From Flavobacterium sp. LHD-85 (GTDB lineage Bacteria > Bacteroidota > Bacteroidia > Flavobacteriales > Flavobacteriaceae), in assembly GCF_030929595.1 (NCBI RefSeq), contig NZ_JAVFVR010000003.1, positions 62,001 through 126,000 of the forward strand: a DNA stretch of 64,000 nucleotides. Direction: 5' to 3'. Made by a program: the position numbers and the translations under genes. Below, piece after piece: positions 16,606 to 26,720 of this stretch. The notes beneath the pieces are model-generated. The model had not been told where the DNA came from and did no database searches. It saw only the letters and a program-made list of their open reading frames with translations. Every line of letters begins with the position of its first letter. The first letter of the stretch is position 1.

Positions 16606-19434
16606 ATGAGAGTCTACTTGCTAATTATGTTGTTATTCAGCGGAATATCCTTTGCGCAGAATACAATTACAGGTTCGGTTACGGATGGTAACAAACAATC
16701 TATTCCAGGTGCTAATGTTGTTGTTGTAGGAGAAAACACCGGTGCTTCTACAGATTTTGACGGATCGTTTAAATTAACTACTAATGCTAAGTTGCCTTTT
16801 TCTGTAAAGGTTACTGCGGTAGGATTTGAATCTAAAACGGTAAGTGTAACGGCAGCAAATCAAAAAGTAAATGTAATTTTAAAAGGTGAAGAAACGAAAT
16901 TGGATGAAATTGTAGTTTCGGCATCAAGAACACCAGAGAGAGTTCTAGAATCTCCTGTAACTATTGAGAGAATGGGTGTGCAAGAAATTAAAAGAACAGC
17001 TTCTCCTTCTTTTTATGATGGTTTGGAAAACATGAAAGAAGTGCAGATGAATACGAGTAGTATGTCGTTTAAGTCAATCAATACGAGGGGATTTGCGACG
17101 GTAGCAAATACTCGTTTCATGCAGTTGGTAGATGGAATGGATAATGCATCTCCATTATTGAATTTCGTTTTAGGAAACATGATTGGGGTTTCGGAAATCG
17201 ATGTTCAAAGTGTAGAATTGCTTCCTGGAGCTTCGTCTGCTTTATATGGAGCCAATGCCTTTAATGGTATTTTGTTTATGACTAGTAAAAGTCCGTTTAC
17301 AAATCAAGGTGTTTCGGCTTATTTAAAATATGGAGTAACTTCACAAGAAGCAGCGGGCACAAATGGTTATTACGATTTTGGTGTTCGCTTCGCTCGAGCT
17401 TTTAATAAATATATCGCTGCTAAAGCAAACTTTACTTATATGCAGGCTACAGATTGGTATGCTACAAATTATGATGATAAGACAAGAGCAGGTATTGATA
17501 GAACAAATCCTAGCTATGATGGAATCAACGTTTATGGAGATGAGGCTGCGACAAATATAAAAGGTGTTGGCCAGAAGTTAGAGGCAATGGGGTTAATTCC
17601 GGCTGGAGCATCTAATCTTTTGCCAAATTCTATGGTTAGTAGAACGGGATATAATGAGATTGATTTAACAGATAATAAAGCGGCAAATATGAAAGTTGAT
17701 TTTTCTTTGCATGCAAGGCCTTTTGGAGATGAAAGATTGGAAGTGATCTGGCAAAGTAAAATTGGTACTGGAAATGCTGTGTATCAAGGAGCAAACAGAT
17801 ATTATTTGAATAACTTTTTTATGTACCAGAATAAATTAGAACTTAAAGGGAAAAACTTTTTTGTGAGAGGTTATATGACTGGTGAAGATGGGGGAAAATC
17901 TTATGATATGATTTTTACTGGTATCAATGTAAATAGAAAATGGAAAGACGATAATACGTGGTTTGGTCAATATGCAGGAGCGTTTATTCAAGGAGCTTTA
18001 GGGGGTATGACGCCAGAACAGGCTCATGCAACTGCAAGATCTACGGCTGATACAGGTCGTTTTTTGCCTGGTACTGCAGAGTTTAAAAATGCTTTTAATC
18101 AGGTTATAAGTGATCCAGATGTTTTAAGTGGATCTAAATTGGTTGATAATTCAAAAATGTATCACTCAGATGCAAATTATAATTTTAGAGATATAATAAA
18201 ATTTGCCGAAATTCAAGTTGGAGGTTCTTTTAGAGCATATGAGTTAAATTCTCACGGAAGAATCTATACCGATGCTAATAGTCAGATAAATTACAATGAG
18301 TATGGTGCATATGCACAATTGATGAAAAAATTTATGGACGACAGATTGAAGTTTACAGGATCTCTTCGTTATGATAAATCTAAGAACTTCGACGGTAATT
18401 TTTCTCCACGTTTGTCTCTTGTGTATTCTGCCGGAGAAAAAAGAAATCACAATTTCAGAGGGTCTTTCCAAACAGGTTTTAGAAACCCTACAACACAAGA
18501 CCAATATATAGGATTTAATATTGGAAATGCAGTATTACTTGGTTCTGCTCCTGATAACTTGACAAGGTTTAATGAAACTTTTACTCTGAGTGCAGAAGGT
18601 CAGGGTTATACAGGAAGTCCGACAAAAGTTATGAATGGTAATGATGCTTATGGGAATTCTTATATAGCAAGTTCAGTAACTGCATTTTCTGCAATGGCAG
18701 GAACAGACCCGGTTGCGGCGGCAGCGCTACTAAAAAAGTCTAGAGCAAATTATGTGAAACCTGAAGAAGTAAAAGCTTTTGAGTTAGGGTATCGTTCAGT
18801 TTTTGATGGTACATCGATAGATATTAATGGGTACTATAATATTTACAACAACTTTATTGGTAATTTAAATGTCGTTTCTCCTTTCTATGGAACTGCTCAG
18901 GATAATCCTAATATTGCTGCAGGAACTTCTGATCCGGGAGTTCAGTCAATTAGAGCGCTTCAAAATGGAGAATATAGAACATATCAATTATATACTAATT
19001 CAGATGTGGAAATAAACTCATTAGGATTTGGAGTTGGACTTTCAAGAAAAATTATTGCTGATTTTGAATTGGGAGTGAATTATAACTATGCTCAGTTCGA
19101 TTTTGATCAAGCAAAAGACCCAAGTTTTGAGCCTGGATTTAATACGCCAAAACATAGAATTAAAATGTCAATTGGAAATGATAAGCTGTTTAAGAATTTC
19201 GGATTTAATGTTAGCGGAAGATGGAACAGTGAATATTTATGGCAAGCTGGTTTTGCTGATGGTATAATTAAAGAAGCGACTGTAATTGATGCTCAGATAA
19301 ATTATGGAATTCCAAAATTGAAATCAGTTGTAAAATTAGGAGCAGCTAATATTGGCGGAAAAGAATACTACCAAGTAATTGGAGCTGGATTAATCGGACA
19401 GCAGTATTTTGCTTCTTGGACTATTAACCCATAA
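16606..19434 (+). CDS. TonB-dependent outer-membrane receptor with carboxypeptidase-regulatory-like domain
   Basis: A 942-residue receptor with a signal peptide ending ISFAQ. Residues about 19-95 form a CarboxypepD_reg-like domain (ITGSVTDGNKQSIPGANVVV, DFDGSFKL). A TonB plug follows (EIVVSASRTPERVLESPVT, VQSVELLPGASSALYGANAFNG), and the rest is a 22-strand-type beta-barrel (SLRYDKSKNFDGNFSPR, FRGSFQTGFRNPTTQDQYIG). It moves a ligand across the outer membrane with TonB energy. No SusD gene follows; instead an SGNH-hydrolase lipoprotein starts 84 bases downstream, so the pair probably handles a lipid-like or esterified substrate. This substrate is inference only. Confidence 0.93.
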   Translation: MRVYLLIMLLFSGISFAQNTITGSVTDGNKQSIPGANVVVVGENTGASTDFDGSFKLTTNAKLPFSVKVTAVGFESKTVSVTAANQKVNVILKGEETKLDEIVVSASRTPERVLESPVTIERMGVQEIKRTASPSFYDGLENMKEVQMNTSSMSFKSINTRGFATVANTRFMQLVDGMDNASPLLNFVLGNMIGVSEIDVQSVELLPGASSALYGANAFNGILFMTSKSPFTNQGVSAYLKYGVTSQEAAGTNGYYDFGVRFARAFNKYIAAKANFTYMQATDWYATNYDDKTRAGIDRTNPSYDGINVYGDEAATNIKGVGQKLEAMGLIPAGASNLLPNSMVSRTGYNEIDLTDNKAANMKVDFSLHARPFGDERLEVIWQSKIGTGNAVYQGANRYYLNNFFMYQNKLELKGKNFFVRGYMTGEDGGKSYDMIFTGINVNRKWKDDNTWFGQYAGAFIQGALGGMTPEQAHATARSTADTGRFLPGTAEFKNAFNQVISDPDVLSGSKLVDNSKMYHSDANYNFRDIIKFAEIQVGGSFRAYELNSHGRIYTDANSQINYNEYGAYAQLMKKFMDDRLKFTGSLRYDKSKNFDGNFSPRLSLVYSAGEKRNHNFRGSFQTGFRNPTTQDQYIGFNIGNAVLLGSAPDNLTRFNETFTLSAEGQGYTGSPTKVMNGNDAYGNSYIASSVTAFSAMAGTDPVAAAALLKKSRANYVKPEEVKAFELGYRSVFDGTSIDINGYYNIYNNFIGNLNVVSPFYGTAQDNPNIAAGTSDPGVQSIRALQNGEYRTYQLYTNSDVEINSLGFGVGLSRKIIADFELGVNYNYAQFDFDQAKDPSFEPGFNTPKHRIKMSIGNDKLFKNFGFNVSGRWNSEYLWQAGFADGIIKEATVIDAQINYGIPKLKSVVKLGAANIGGKEYYQVIGAGLIGQQYFASWTINP

Positions 19435-19518
19435 TTGATTGTAAACTCTAAGTCAAATTCATTATTTATGTTTCTGAATGCCAAGTTTAGAAGCGAATAA
19501 TTATAAAAAATATAAATT

Positions 19519-21072
19519 ATGATAAAAAATTTCAAGTGGCTTTTATTGGTTTCGTTAACCTTTATGGCTTGTAATAGTGATGATGAAGTGGCTCCGGTGG
19601 TAGAGTCATCTGATGGTAAGGCTTTGACTGCAGGAAGTGCTGATTTTTCTAAGTATGTTGCTTTAGGAGATTCTTTTGCGGCAGGATTTAGTGATAATGC
19701 GCTTTTTATTAAAGGTCAGGAAGGAGCATATCCAAATATTTTGGCGCAGCAATTTGCTTTGGTAGGAGGAGGTGAGTTTAAAACGCCTTTTGCAAGTGAT
19801 AATATAGGAGGGTTATTATTAGGAGGAAATGTTATCGCTGGTCAGCGTTTATATTTTAATACGACTGTAACGCCAACCCATCCAGAATCGACGGTAGATC
19901 CTATTGTGGGGGTGCCAACTACTGAAGTTACAGCGCATTTGTCTGGATCTTTTAATAATTTAGGAGTTCCTGGTGCTAAAAGTTTTCATTTGTTGGCGCC
20001 TGGTTATGGTAATGCGGCGGGTGTAATGGCAGGAACTGCAAATCCTTATTTTGCGCGTTTTGCATCTAGCGCAACAACTACAGTTTTAGCAGATGCTTTA
20101 AGTCAGAATCCAACTTTCTTTTCTTTGTGGATTGGAGGAAATGACGAATTAGGTTATGCGACTGCAGGTGGAGATCCTACGGTAAATCCTTTAACGCCTC
20201 CAGCAACTTTTGATGCGGCTTACAAAGGTTTGGTTACTCAATTGGTTGCGGGTGGAAGAAAAGGAGTTGTAGCAAATCTTCCAAATATTTCGACTCTTCC
20301 TCATTTTCGTGTAATAGCTTATAATCAATTAAAGCAATCTAATTTAAGTGTTAATGGAGTTAGCTTGGTTGGTACTTTGAATGCACAATTGTATGGGCCA
20401 TTGCATAATGCATTGGCTTATTTAGGTCAAGGTGACAGAATTAAACTTTTGTCTGCAACAGGAAATAATCCATTACTTATTGTAGATGAAAATTTACCAG
20501 ATTTATCGGCAAATTTAAAAGCTGTGCTGATGGGTGGTGGATTAGATGCTGGTACCGCAACAGCAATGGGAATGGTTTTTGGAAGAGCAAGACAAGCATT
20601 GCCTACAGATTTGATTGTTTTAGGCGCTTCTTCTAGAATTGGAAAAGTTCCAACGGTAGCTGCCGACGGGGTTGCTTCGCCTTCGCCTTCTTTGTCTCAA
20701 TTAGGAGTTACTTTCCCTTTGCCAGACAGATATGTTTTATTGCCATCTGAAGTAGCAGAAATAGGCGTAGCTACTGCTGCTTATAATCTGACTATAAAAA
20801 CTGTTGCTGAGGCAAATGGTTTAGCGATTGTTGATGCTGAATCAATCATGGCAGATTTAAATAAGCCAAACGGAGTTACAATGAATAATTTTACATTGAA
20901 AGCGACATTTGTTACTGGTGGTATGTTTTCTTTAGACGGAGTCCACCCTTCACCAAGAGGATATGCTTTTATAGCTAATAAATTTATCCAGGTTATTAAT
21001 GCTAAATATGGTTCAAATTTAAAAGGAGTAGATATTGGTAATTATCCAGTTTTGTTTCCTGCAAAATTATAA
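19519..21072 (+). CDS. SGNH/GDSL-hydrolase surface lipoprotein
   Basis: The 517-residue protein begins with a lipoprotein signal peptide ending FMAC (Cys18), followed by NSDDE, an acidic surface-export signature. The SGNH blocks are visible: YVALGDSFAAGFSD (block I, nucleophile Ser), NNLGVPGAKS (block II Gly), WIGGNDELG (block III Asn) and SLDGVHPSPRGYAF (block V Asp and His). It should therefore be an active esterase or lipase exposed on the cell. It follows the TonB-dependent receptor by 84 bases and is probably co-transcribed; the hydrolase may release the molecule that the receptor takes up. A strong hairpin follows. Confidence 0.9.
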   Translation: MIKNFKWLLLVSLTFMACNSDDEVAPVVESSDGKALTAGSADFSKYVALGDSFAAGFSDNALFIKGQEGAYPNILAQQFALVGGGEFKTPFASDNIGGLLLGGNVIAGQRLYFNTTVTPTHPESTVDPIVGVPTTEVTAHLSGSFNNLGVPGAKSFHLLAPGYGNAAGVMAGTANPYFARFASSATTTVLADALSQNPTFFSLWIGGNDELGYATAGGDPTVNPLTPPATFDAAYKGLVTQLVAGGRKGVVANLPNISTLPHFRVIAYNQLKQSNLSVNGVSLVGTLNAQLYGPLHNALAYLGQGDRIKLLSATGNNPLLIVDENLPDLSANLKAVLMGGGLDAGTATAMGMVFGRARQALPTDLIVLGASSRIGKVPTVAADGVASPSPSLSQLGVTFPLPDRYVLLPSEVAEIGVATAAYNLTIKTVAEANGLAIVDAESIMADLNKPNGVTMNNFTLKATFVTGGMFSLDGVHPSPRGYAFIANKFIQVINAKYGSNLKGVDIGNYPVLFPAKL

Positions 21073-21092
21073 TCAAAACTATTTTAAGTTTC

Positions 21093-21129
21093 AAAAAACC
21101 GCTCATTTATACCAATGAAGCGGTTTTTT
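21093..21129 (+). terminator. Terminator of the receptor/SGNH-hydrolase unit
   Basis: Arms 21093-21103 and 21119-21129 (AAAAAACCGCT and complement) with a T-tract after the right arm. Confidence 0.8.
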
Positions 21130-21217
21130 TCTTTTATTAAAAAAATGCTGTTTTTGTTGTTTTTTGGGCAAGTTTTATGAATCAAACAAAATCATGCTAT
21201 TTTTTATGAAAAAAAAA

Positions 21218-21247
21218 TTGATTTTATATTTTAAAAAATTATCTTTG
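21218..21247 (+). promoter_or_regulatory. Promoter of atpD-atpC
   Basis: TTG at 21218-21220, 19 bases, then TATCTTTG at 21240-21247: an almost ideal Bacteroidota promoter (TTG-N19-TAnnTTTG), 61 bases before the atpD ATG. Confidence 0.7.
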
Positions 21248-21305
21248 CGCTCTGAAAAAAGAGGTATTTTCGATAAACCTAAATAGCTATTTAATAAATA
21301 CATAA

Positions 21306-22820
<1,515 letters not shown>

Positions 22821-22854
22821 TAATCAAGCAGAGCTTGATAAAATCAAAAAAATA

Positions 22855-22890
22855 AAAATTCCAAATTCCAAGATTGGGATTTGGAATTTT
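22855..22890 (+). repeat. AATTCCAAAT hairpin in the atpD-atpC gap
   Basis: A 16-base stem (22855-22870 and 22875-22890, one G-U pair) with a 4-base loop between two genes that must be co-expressed. The same repeat family makes the hairpin at 58127-58178. Confidence 0.75.
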
Positions 22891-22916
22891 ATAATTTGGA
22901 ATTTTAAAAAATAGTT

Positions 22917-23198
22917 ATGATTTTAGAAATAGTATCACCAGAAGCGAAATTATTTTCAGGAGAGGTAACATCAGTTACTTTGCCAGGAGTTAATGGAAGC
23001 TTTCAGATTTTAAATCATCACGCGCCAATTGTTTCAATCTTAGAAGAAGGAACAATTAAAATTGCAGCTCCAAGCTTCAGTTTTTCTAAGGAGGCTGCTG
23101 ATAAATTTACGAGAGTTAATGACCAAACTTATACTTTAGGGATTAAGTCAGGAACAATCGAAATGAAAAACAATAAGATAATTGTTTTAGTAGACTAA
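22917..23198 (+). CDS. atpC: F1Fo ATP synthase subunit epsilon (short form)
   Basis: A 93-residue epsilon subunit: MILEIVSPEAKLFSGEVTSV, LPGVNGSFQILNHHAPIVS and a KSGTIEMKNNKIIVLVD end match the N-terminal beta-sandwich domain. The C-terminal two-helix domain, which inhibits ATP hydrolysis in E. coli (139 residues), is absent. This short form is common in Flavobacteriia, so it is probably complete, but the inhibitory function is likely lost. It sits 96 bases after atpD, separated by a hairpin. Confidence 0.95.
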   Translation: MILEIVSPEAKLFSGEVTSVTLPGVNGSFQILNHHAPIVSILEEGTIKIAAPSFSFSKEAADKFTRVNDQTYTLGIKSGTIEMKNNKIIVLVD

Positions 23199-23220
23199 AA
23201 CGATTTCCAAAATAAGCTGA

Positions 23221-23246
23221 AAAGCCAGACAGTATTGTCTGGCTTT
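23221..23246 (+). terminator. atpC terminator
   Basis: Arms AAAGCCAGAC (23221-23230) and complement (23237-23246), 6-base loop, followed by a T-tract. Confidence 0.85.
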
Positions 23247-23265
23247 TTTTATTTTATTACTTTTG
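23235..23265 (+). promoter_or_regulatory. Candidate promoter for the NAD(P)-binding protein gene
   Basis: TTG (23235-23237), 20 bases, TACTTTTG (23258-23265). The -33 element lies within the atpC terminator hairpin, and the gene starts 124 bases downstream, so this is a possible rather than a firm promoter. Confidence 0.35.
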
Positions 23266-23388
23266 AACTATTAAAATCTCTTTATAAAATACTTGCTCGA
23301 TAGTAAAAACTCAGTGAGTTTTTACAGTTTTGCTTCATCGTTAGTAAATGGGGCTCAATTTTTATGTCAAATTTTATAAAGAATATAT

Positions 23389-24027
23389 ATGAAAAATATA
23401 TCAAAAGTCGCTGTTCTTGGCGGCGGCGGAAGAACTGGGAAATATCTTGTAAACCAGTTATTAGAAAACGGATTTAGTGTAAAACTTCTTTTAAGAAATC
23501 CAGACAATTTTACTATTCAAAATTCAAGAATAGAAATTATCAAAGGTGATGCTATCAATGAAGATTTTATAAATATATTGCTTAAGGATTGTCAGGCAGT
23601 ATTAAGTACAATTGGACAAAGGCCTGGAGAACCAATGGTCGCAAGTCAGGCAACGAAAAATATTCTAAAAGCGATGGACAAACTTGATATTCAAAGGTAT
23701 GTTTTGCTGGCTGGGCTGAATATTGATACGCCATTTGATAAAAAAAGTCCCAAAACAATTATGGCGACTGATTGGATGAAAACGAATTTTCCTGAAATTC
23801 AAAAAGACAGACAATTTACTTATAATCTTTTGACTGAAAGTAAAATAGACTGGACGCAAGTTCGAGTTCCGTTAATCATTTTTTCAGATGAAACTGCTCA
23901 AATCTCTGTAAACTTGGAAGATTGTTTGGGAGAAAAAATTTCGGCTTTTGATATTTCGAAGTTTATAGTGAAAGAGATGGTCGAATCACATTATATCAGA
24001 CAATCTCCTTTTATTAGTGCAATTTAA
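23389..24027 (+). CDS. NAD(P)H-binding Rossmann protein (atypical SDR, NmrA/SDR_a5-like)
   Basis: A 212-residue cytoplasmic protein with the N-terminal dinucleotide motif VAVLGGGGRTGKYLVNQLL, then LLRNPDNF, IIKGDAIN and AVLSTIGQRPGEP. These match atypical short-chain dehydrogenases of the NAD(P)H-binding type (YwnB/BLVRB-like). No YxxxK catalytic pair is obvious, so it may be a redox sensor or a flavin/NADPH reductase. The gene stands alone between atpC and the BioF-like gene. The specific reaction cannot be stated. Confidence 0.8.
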   Translation: MKNISKVAVLGGGGRTGKYLVNQLLENGFSVKLLLRNPDNFTIQNSRIEIIKGDAINEDFINILLKDCQAVLSTIGQRPGEPMVASQATKNILKAMDKLDIQRYVLLAGLNIDTPFDKKSPKTIMATDWMKTNFPEIQKDRQFTYNLLTESKIDWTQVRVPLIIFSDETAQISVNLEDCLGEKISAFDISKFIVKEMVESHYIRQSPFISAI

Positions 24028-24072
24028 ATCTTAAATTTATACAGCGGTTCTTTTAGTATCCGCTGTTTTATT

Positions 24073-24100
24073 TTGATGTAATTTCAATTGCATAACTTTG
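24073..24100 (+). promoter_or_regulatory. Promoter of the BioF-like gene, close to the start codon
   Basis: TTG (24073-24075), 17 bases, TAACTTTG (24093-24100). The -7 element ends only 4 bases before the ATG at 24105, so transcription would begin at or next to the start codon. Confidence 0.55.
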
Positions 24101-24104
24101 TTTT

Positions 24105-25241
24105 ATGAAAATACCTGAAAATCTTAACCAGAAAATCGAATATAGAAAGAAGAATGATCTTTTTAGGAAACTCCCTGTTTTTACTAATTTGGTAGATTTT
24201 TCTTCAAATGATTATATCGGATTTTCTAAATCAGAAATTATTTTCAAGCACACTCATGCTTATTTATTGGAAAATGAAATGCTTCAAAATGGAGCAACTG
24301 GTTCAAGATTGATTACAGGAAACCATTCTCTTTATCAAATTGCCGAAAATTATATAGCGCAATTTCATGAGGCAGAAACTGCTTTAATTTTTGGTTCGGG
24401 ATATAATGCCAATTTGGGTTTTTTTAGTGCTGTACCGCAAGAAAATGATGTTGTTTTGTACGATGAATTATGTCATGCTTCAATAAAAGATGGAATTGCA
24501 ATGACGAGCGCTCAATCGCATCATTTTATCCATAATGATATTGAAGATTTGGAACGTCTTATCCTTAAATTCCCAACTACCAATATTTACATTGTAACAG
24601 AAACTGTTTTTTCGATGGATGGTGATAGTCCGAATCTCGAAGAACTGATTCAGCTTTCAGAAAAGTACCATTGTTATTTGGTTGCTGATGAAGCTCATGC
24701 TTTGGGGGTTTTTGGAGAAAAAGGAGAAGGCTTGACACAGTATTTGCAATTGCACGATCGTTTTTTTGCTCGAATAGTGACTTTTGGTAAAGGTTTAGGA
24801 TGTCAGGGCGCGGCTGTTTTAGGATCTGTAGAGCTAAAAGAATATCTTGTGAATTTTGCAAGAAGCTTTATTTTTAGTACAGGTTTGTCTCCGCATTCTG
24901 TTGCAACAATTTTTACAGCTTATCAGCAATTAGAAATTGAAAAAGAAACGAGAGAAAAGCTTCGTCAGAATATTGTGTTTTTTAATCAGCAGAAAAATTT
25001 GCTGGGTTTAAAACCAATGTTTGTTCATAGTAAATCTCCAATACATTCTGCTATAGTTCCAGGAAATGAAAATGTGAAAAAATTGGCGCAGGAGCTTCAA
25101 GATAAAGGATTTGATGTACAAGCGATCCTTTCGCCAATTGTTTCAGAGGGTCAGGAACGTCTGCGTTTTTGTATCCACAGTTATAATTCGCAGGAAGAAA
25201 TTAATCTGCTTTTAGAACTAGTTCGAGACTTTGTTTTTTAA
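24105..25241 (+). CDS. Alpha-oxoamine synthase, 8-amino-7-oxononanoate synthase-like (BioF family)
   Basis: A 378-residue PLP enzyme of the fold-type I alpha-oxoamine synthase group. Motifs are FSSNDYIGFSK, GATGSRLITGNH, the glycine-rich FGSGYNANLG, DELCHASIKDG, ETVFSMDGDSPNLEEL, VADEAHALGVFGEKGEG, and the Schiff-base Lys229 in TFGKGLGCQGA. This is closest to BioF, which joins pimeloyl-thioester and alanine in biotin synthesis. Other oxoamine synthases (KBL, serine palmitoyltransferase) share these motifs, and no bioD/bioA/bioB is adjacent here, so I leave the symbol open. A promoter lies almost at the ATG. Confidence 0.85.
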   Translation: MKIPENLNQKIEYRKKNDLFRKLPVFTNLVDFSSNDYIGFSKSEIIFKHTHAYLLENEMLQNGATGSRLITGNHSLYQIAENYIAQFHEAETALIFGSGYNANLGFFSAVPQENDVVLYDELCHASIKDGIAMTSAQSHHFIHNDIEDLERLILKFPTTNIYIVTETVFSMDGDSPNLEELIQLSEKYHCYLVADEAHALGVFGEKGEGLTQYLQLHDRFFARIVTFGKGLGCQGAAVLGSVELKEYLVNFARSFIFSTGLSPHSVATIFTAYQQLEIEKETREKLRQNIVFFNQQKNLLGLKPMFVHSKSPIHSAIVPGNENVKKLAQELQDKGFDVQAILSPIVSEGQERLRFCIHSYNSQEEINLLLELVRDFVF

Positions 25242-25345
25242 ATTCGGATTTTCTTCAAAATCCAAAATTTCAAAAAATAGTGAAGTTTTTTGTAACGTTT
25301 CGTTTATTCGATTACTTACAAGGTGTAATCAAATAAAAACTACTC

Positions 25346-26209
25346 ATGAAAACTAGATTTCAATTTATAATTACAATACTTGCACTTTTCTTTGTTTGTA
25401 CTATTTCTGCCCAGACAAAAACTTCAAAACTTGAAAATTCTCTTCTTTGGGAGATTTCAGGAAAAGGGCTTCAAAAACCTTCTTATTTGTATGGAACGAT
25501 TCATATGATTTGTTCTAAAGATTATTTTTTATCTGAAAAAGCCAAAAATGCTTTTGAGAAATCGGATAAATTGTTTTTAGAAATCAACTTTACAGATCCG
25601 AACGAAATGAGCCAAATGCAGCAATTGGCAATGGGAAAAGAACCTTTAAGTAAAAAGCTAACTTCAGAACAATTGGCTAAACTAGATTCAATTTTAAAAA
25701 AGAGTACTGGAATGTCGGTACAGCAAGTAGATAGTTTTAGTCTTTTGACTGTTTTGAGTTTGATTTCTATTAAAAGTTTTGGCTGTTTAGATTTAAAATT
25801 TTATGAAATGGAGTTGTCAGATGCAGCCAAAAAAAGAAATATCTCTATTGCTGGATTAGAATTTGTCAAGGCTCAATTTGAGATTCTTGAGAATGCTTAT
25901 TCTAATGATGAAATGCTGACACTTTTGGAAGAGTCTACTCCTGAAGAAACAGTTGAATTGGTCGATGCTTATAAAAATGAAAACATTGAAGCAATGTATG
26001 AGTTTAGCACAGATAAACGATTTACAAGTGAGAAAACTAAAAAGAAGATTCTTGACGATAGAAATTTAAACTGGGTAAAACAAATACCTGAGTTAGCAAA
26101 GCAAAATAGTGTTTTTATTGCTGTTGGAGCAGGGCATTTAGGAGGTGAGTTGGGAGTTATTAATTTATTGAGGAAAGAAGGATATACTGTAAAACCTGTA
26201 ATGAATTAA
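25346..26209 (+). CDS. TraB/GumN-family secreted protein
   Basis: The 287-residue protein has a signal peptide ending TISAQ, so it is exported. The TraB/GumN (Tiki-like) family signatures are visible: LYGTIHMI near the N-terminus, the FLEINFTDPNEM strand, and the C-terminal FIAVGAGHLGGELGVINLLRKEGY stretch with its Gly-His. Related proteins are putative metalloproteases; activity here is inferred from family only. The next gene, an ECF sigma factor, begins 7 bases after the stop and is probably co-transcribed. Confidence 0.88.
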   Translation: MKTRFQFIITILALFFVCTISAQTKTSKLENSLLWEISGKGLQKPSYLYGTIHMICSKDYFLSEKAKNAFEKSDKLFLEINFTDPNEMSQMQQLAMGKEPLSKKLTSEQLAKLDSILKKSTGMSVQQVDSFSLLTVLSLISIKSFGCLDLKFYEMELSDAAKKRNISIAGLEFVKAQFEILENAYSNDEMLTLLEESTPEETVELVDAYKNENIEAMYEFSTDKRFTSEKTKKKILDDRNLNWVKQIPELAKQNSVFIAVGAGHLGGELGVINLLRKEGYTVKPVMN

Positions 26210-26216
26210 ATCTGTT

Positions 26217-26720
26217 TTGAAAGAGAAAGAACATGAGTTTTTAAATCGGATGGAAAGCCATAAAGGAATTTTGCATAAAGTTTCTAAAATGTATATGGAT
26301 ACTTCCGATGATCAGCAGGATCTGTTTCAGGAGATTATATGCCAGCTTTGGAAATCGTATGATACTTTTCGGAATGAAAGCCAGTTTTCGACTTGGATGT
26401 ATAGAGTAGCAGTAAATACGGCAATTGTCTTTTTAAAGAAAGAAAAAAGGAAGGTGGATAAATATGAGATGCCTTCTGAGAATGTGAAAGAAGACGAAAG
26501 TGATTTCTATATAAAAGAAAGTCAACTGGATCATTTTTATAAAGCTGTGCAAAAATTAGAAAAAATCGATAAAGCCATCATTTTTTATCAGCTAGAAGGT
26601 TTCTCTCATAAGGAAATAGGAGAGAATTTAGGAATTTCTGAAGGGAATGCTAGGGTAAAATTAAATAGAGCTAAAGAAAAATTAAAAGAAATTATTAAAA
26701 ATCAGGGATATGGATTTTAA
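26217..26720 (+). CDS. ECF-type RNA polymerase sigma factor
   Basis: A 167-residue extracytoplasmic-function sigma-70 factor. Region 2 is recognisable (MDTSDDQQDLFQEIICQLWKS, QFSTWMYRVAVNTAIVFLKK) and region 4 is a helix-turn-helix (IIFYQLEGFSHKEIGENLGI followed by SEGNARVKLNRAKEKL). The frame opens with TTG at 26217, 7 bases after the TraB/GumN stop; an in-frame ATG at 26250 would cut 11 residues and still leave region 2 whole, so the exact start is uncertain. The last 11 bases overlap the following membrane-protein gene, suggesting a regulator pair. Confidence 0.92.
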   Translation: MKEKEHEFLNRMESHKGILHKVSKMYMDTSDDQQDLFQEIICQLWKSYDTFRNESQFSTWMYRVAVNTAIVFLKKEKRKVDKYEMPSENVKEDESDFYIKESQLDHFYKAVQKLEKIDKAIIFYQLEGFSHKEIGENLGISEGNARVKLNRAKEKLKEIIKNQGYGF

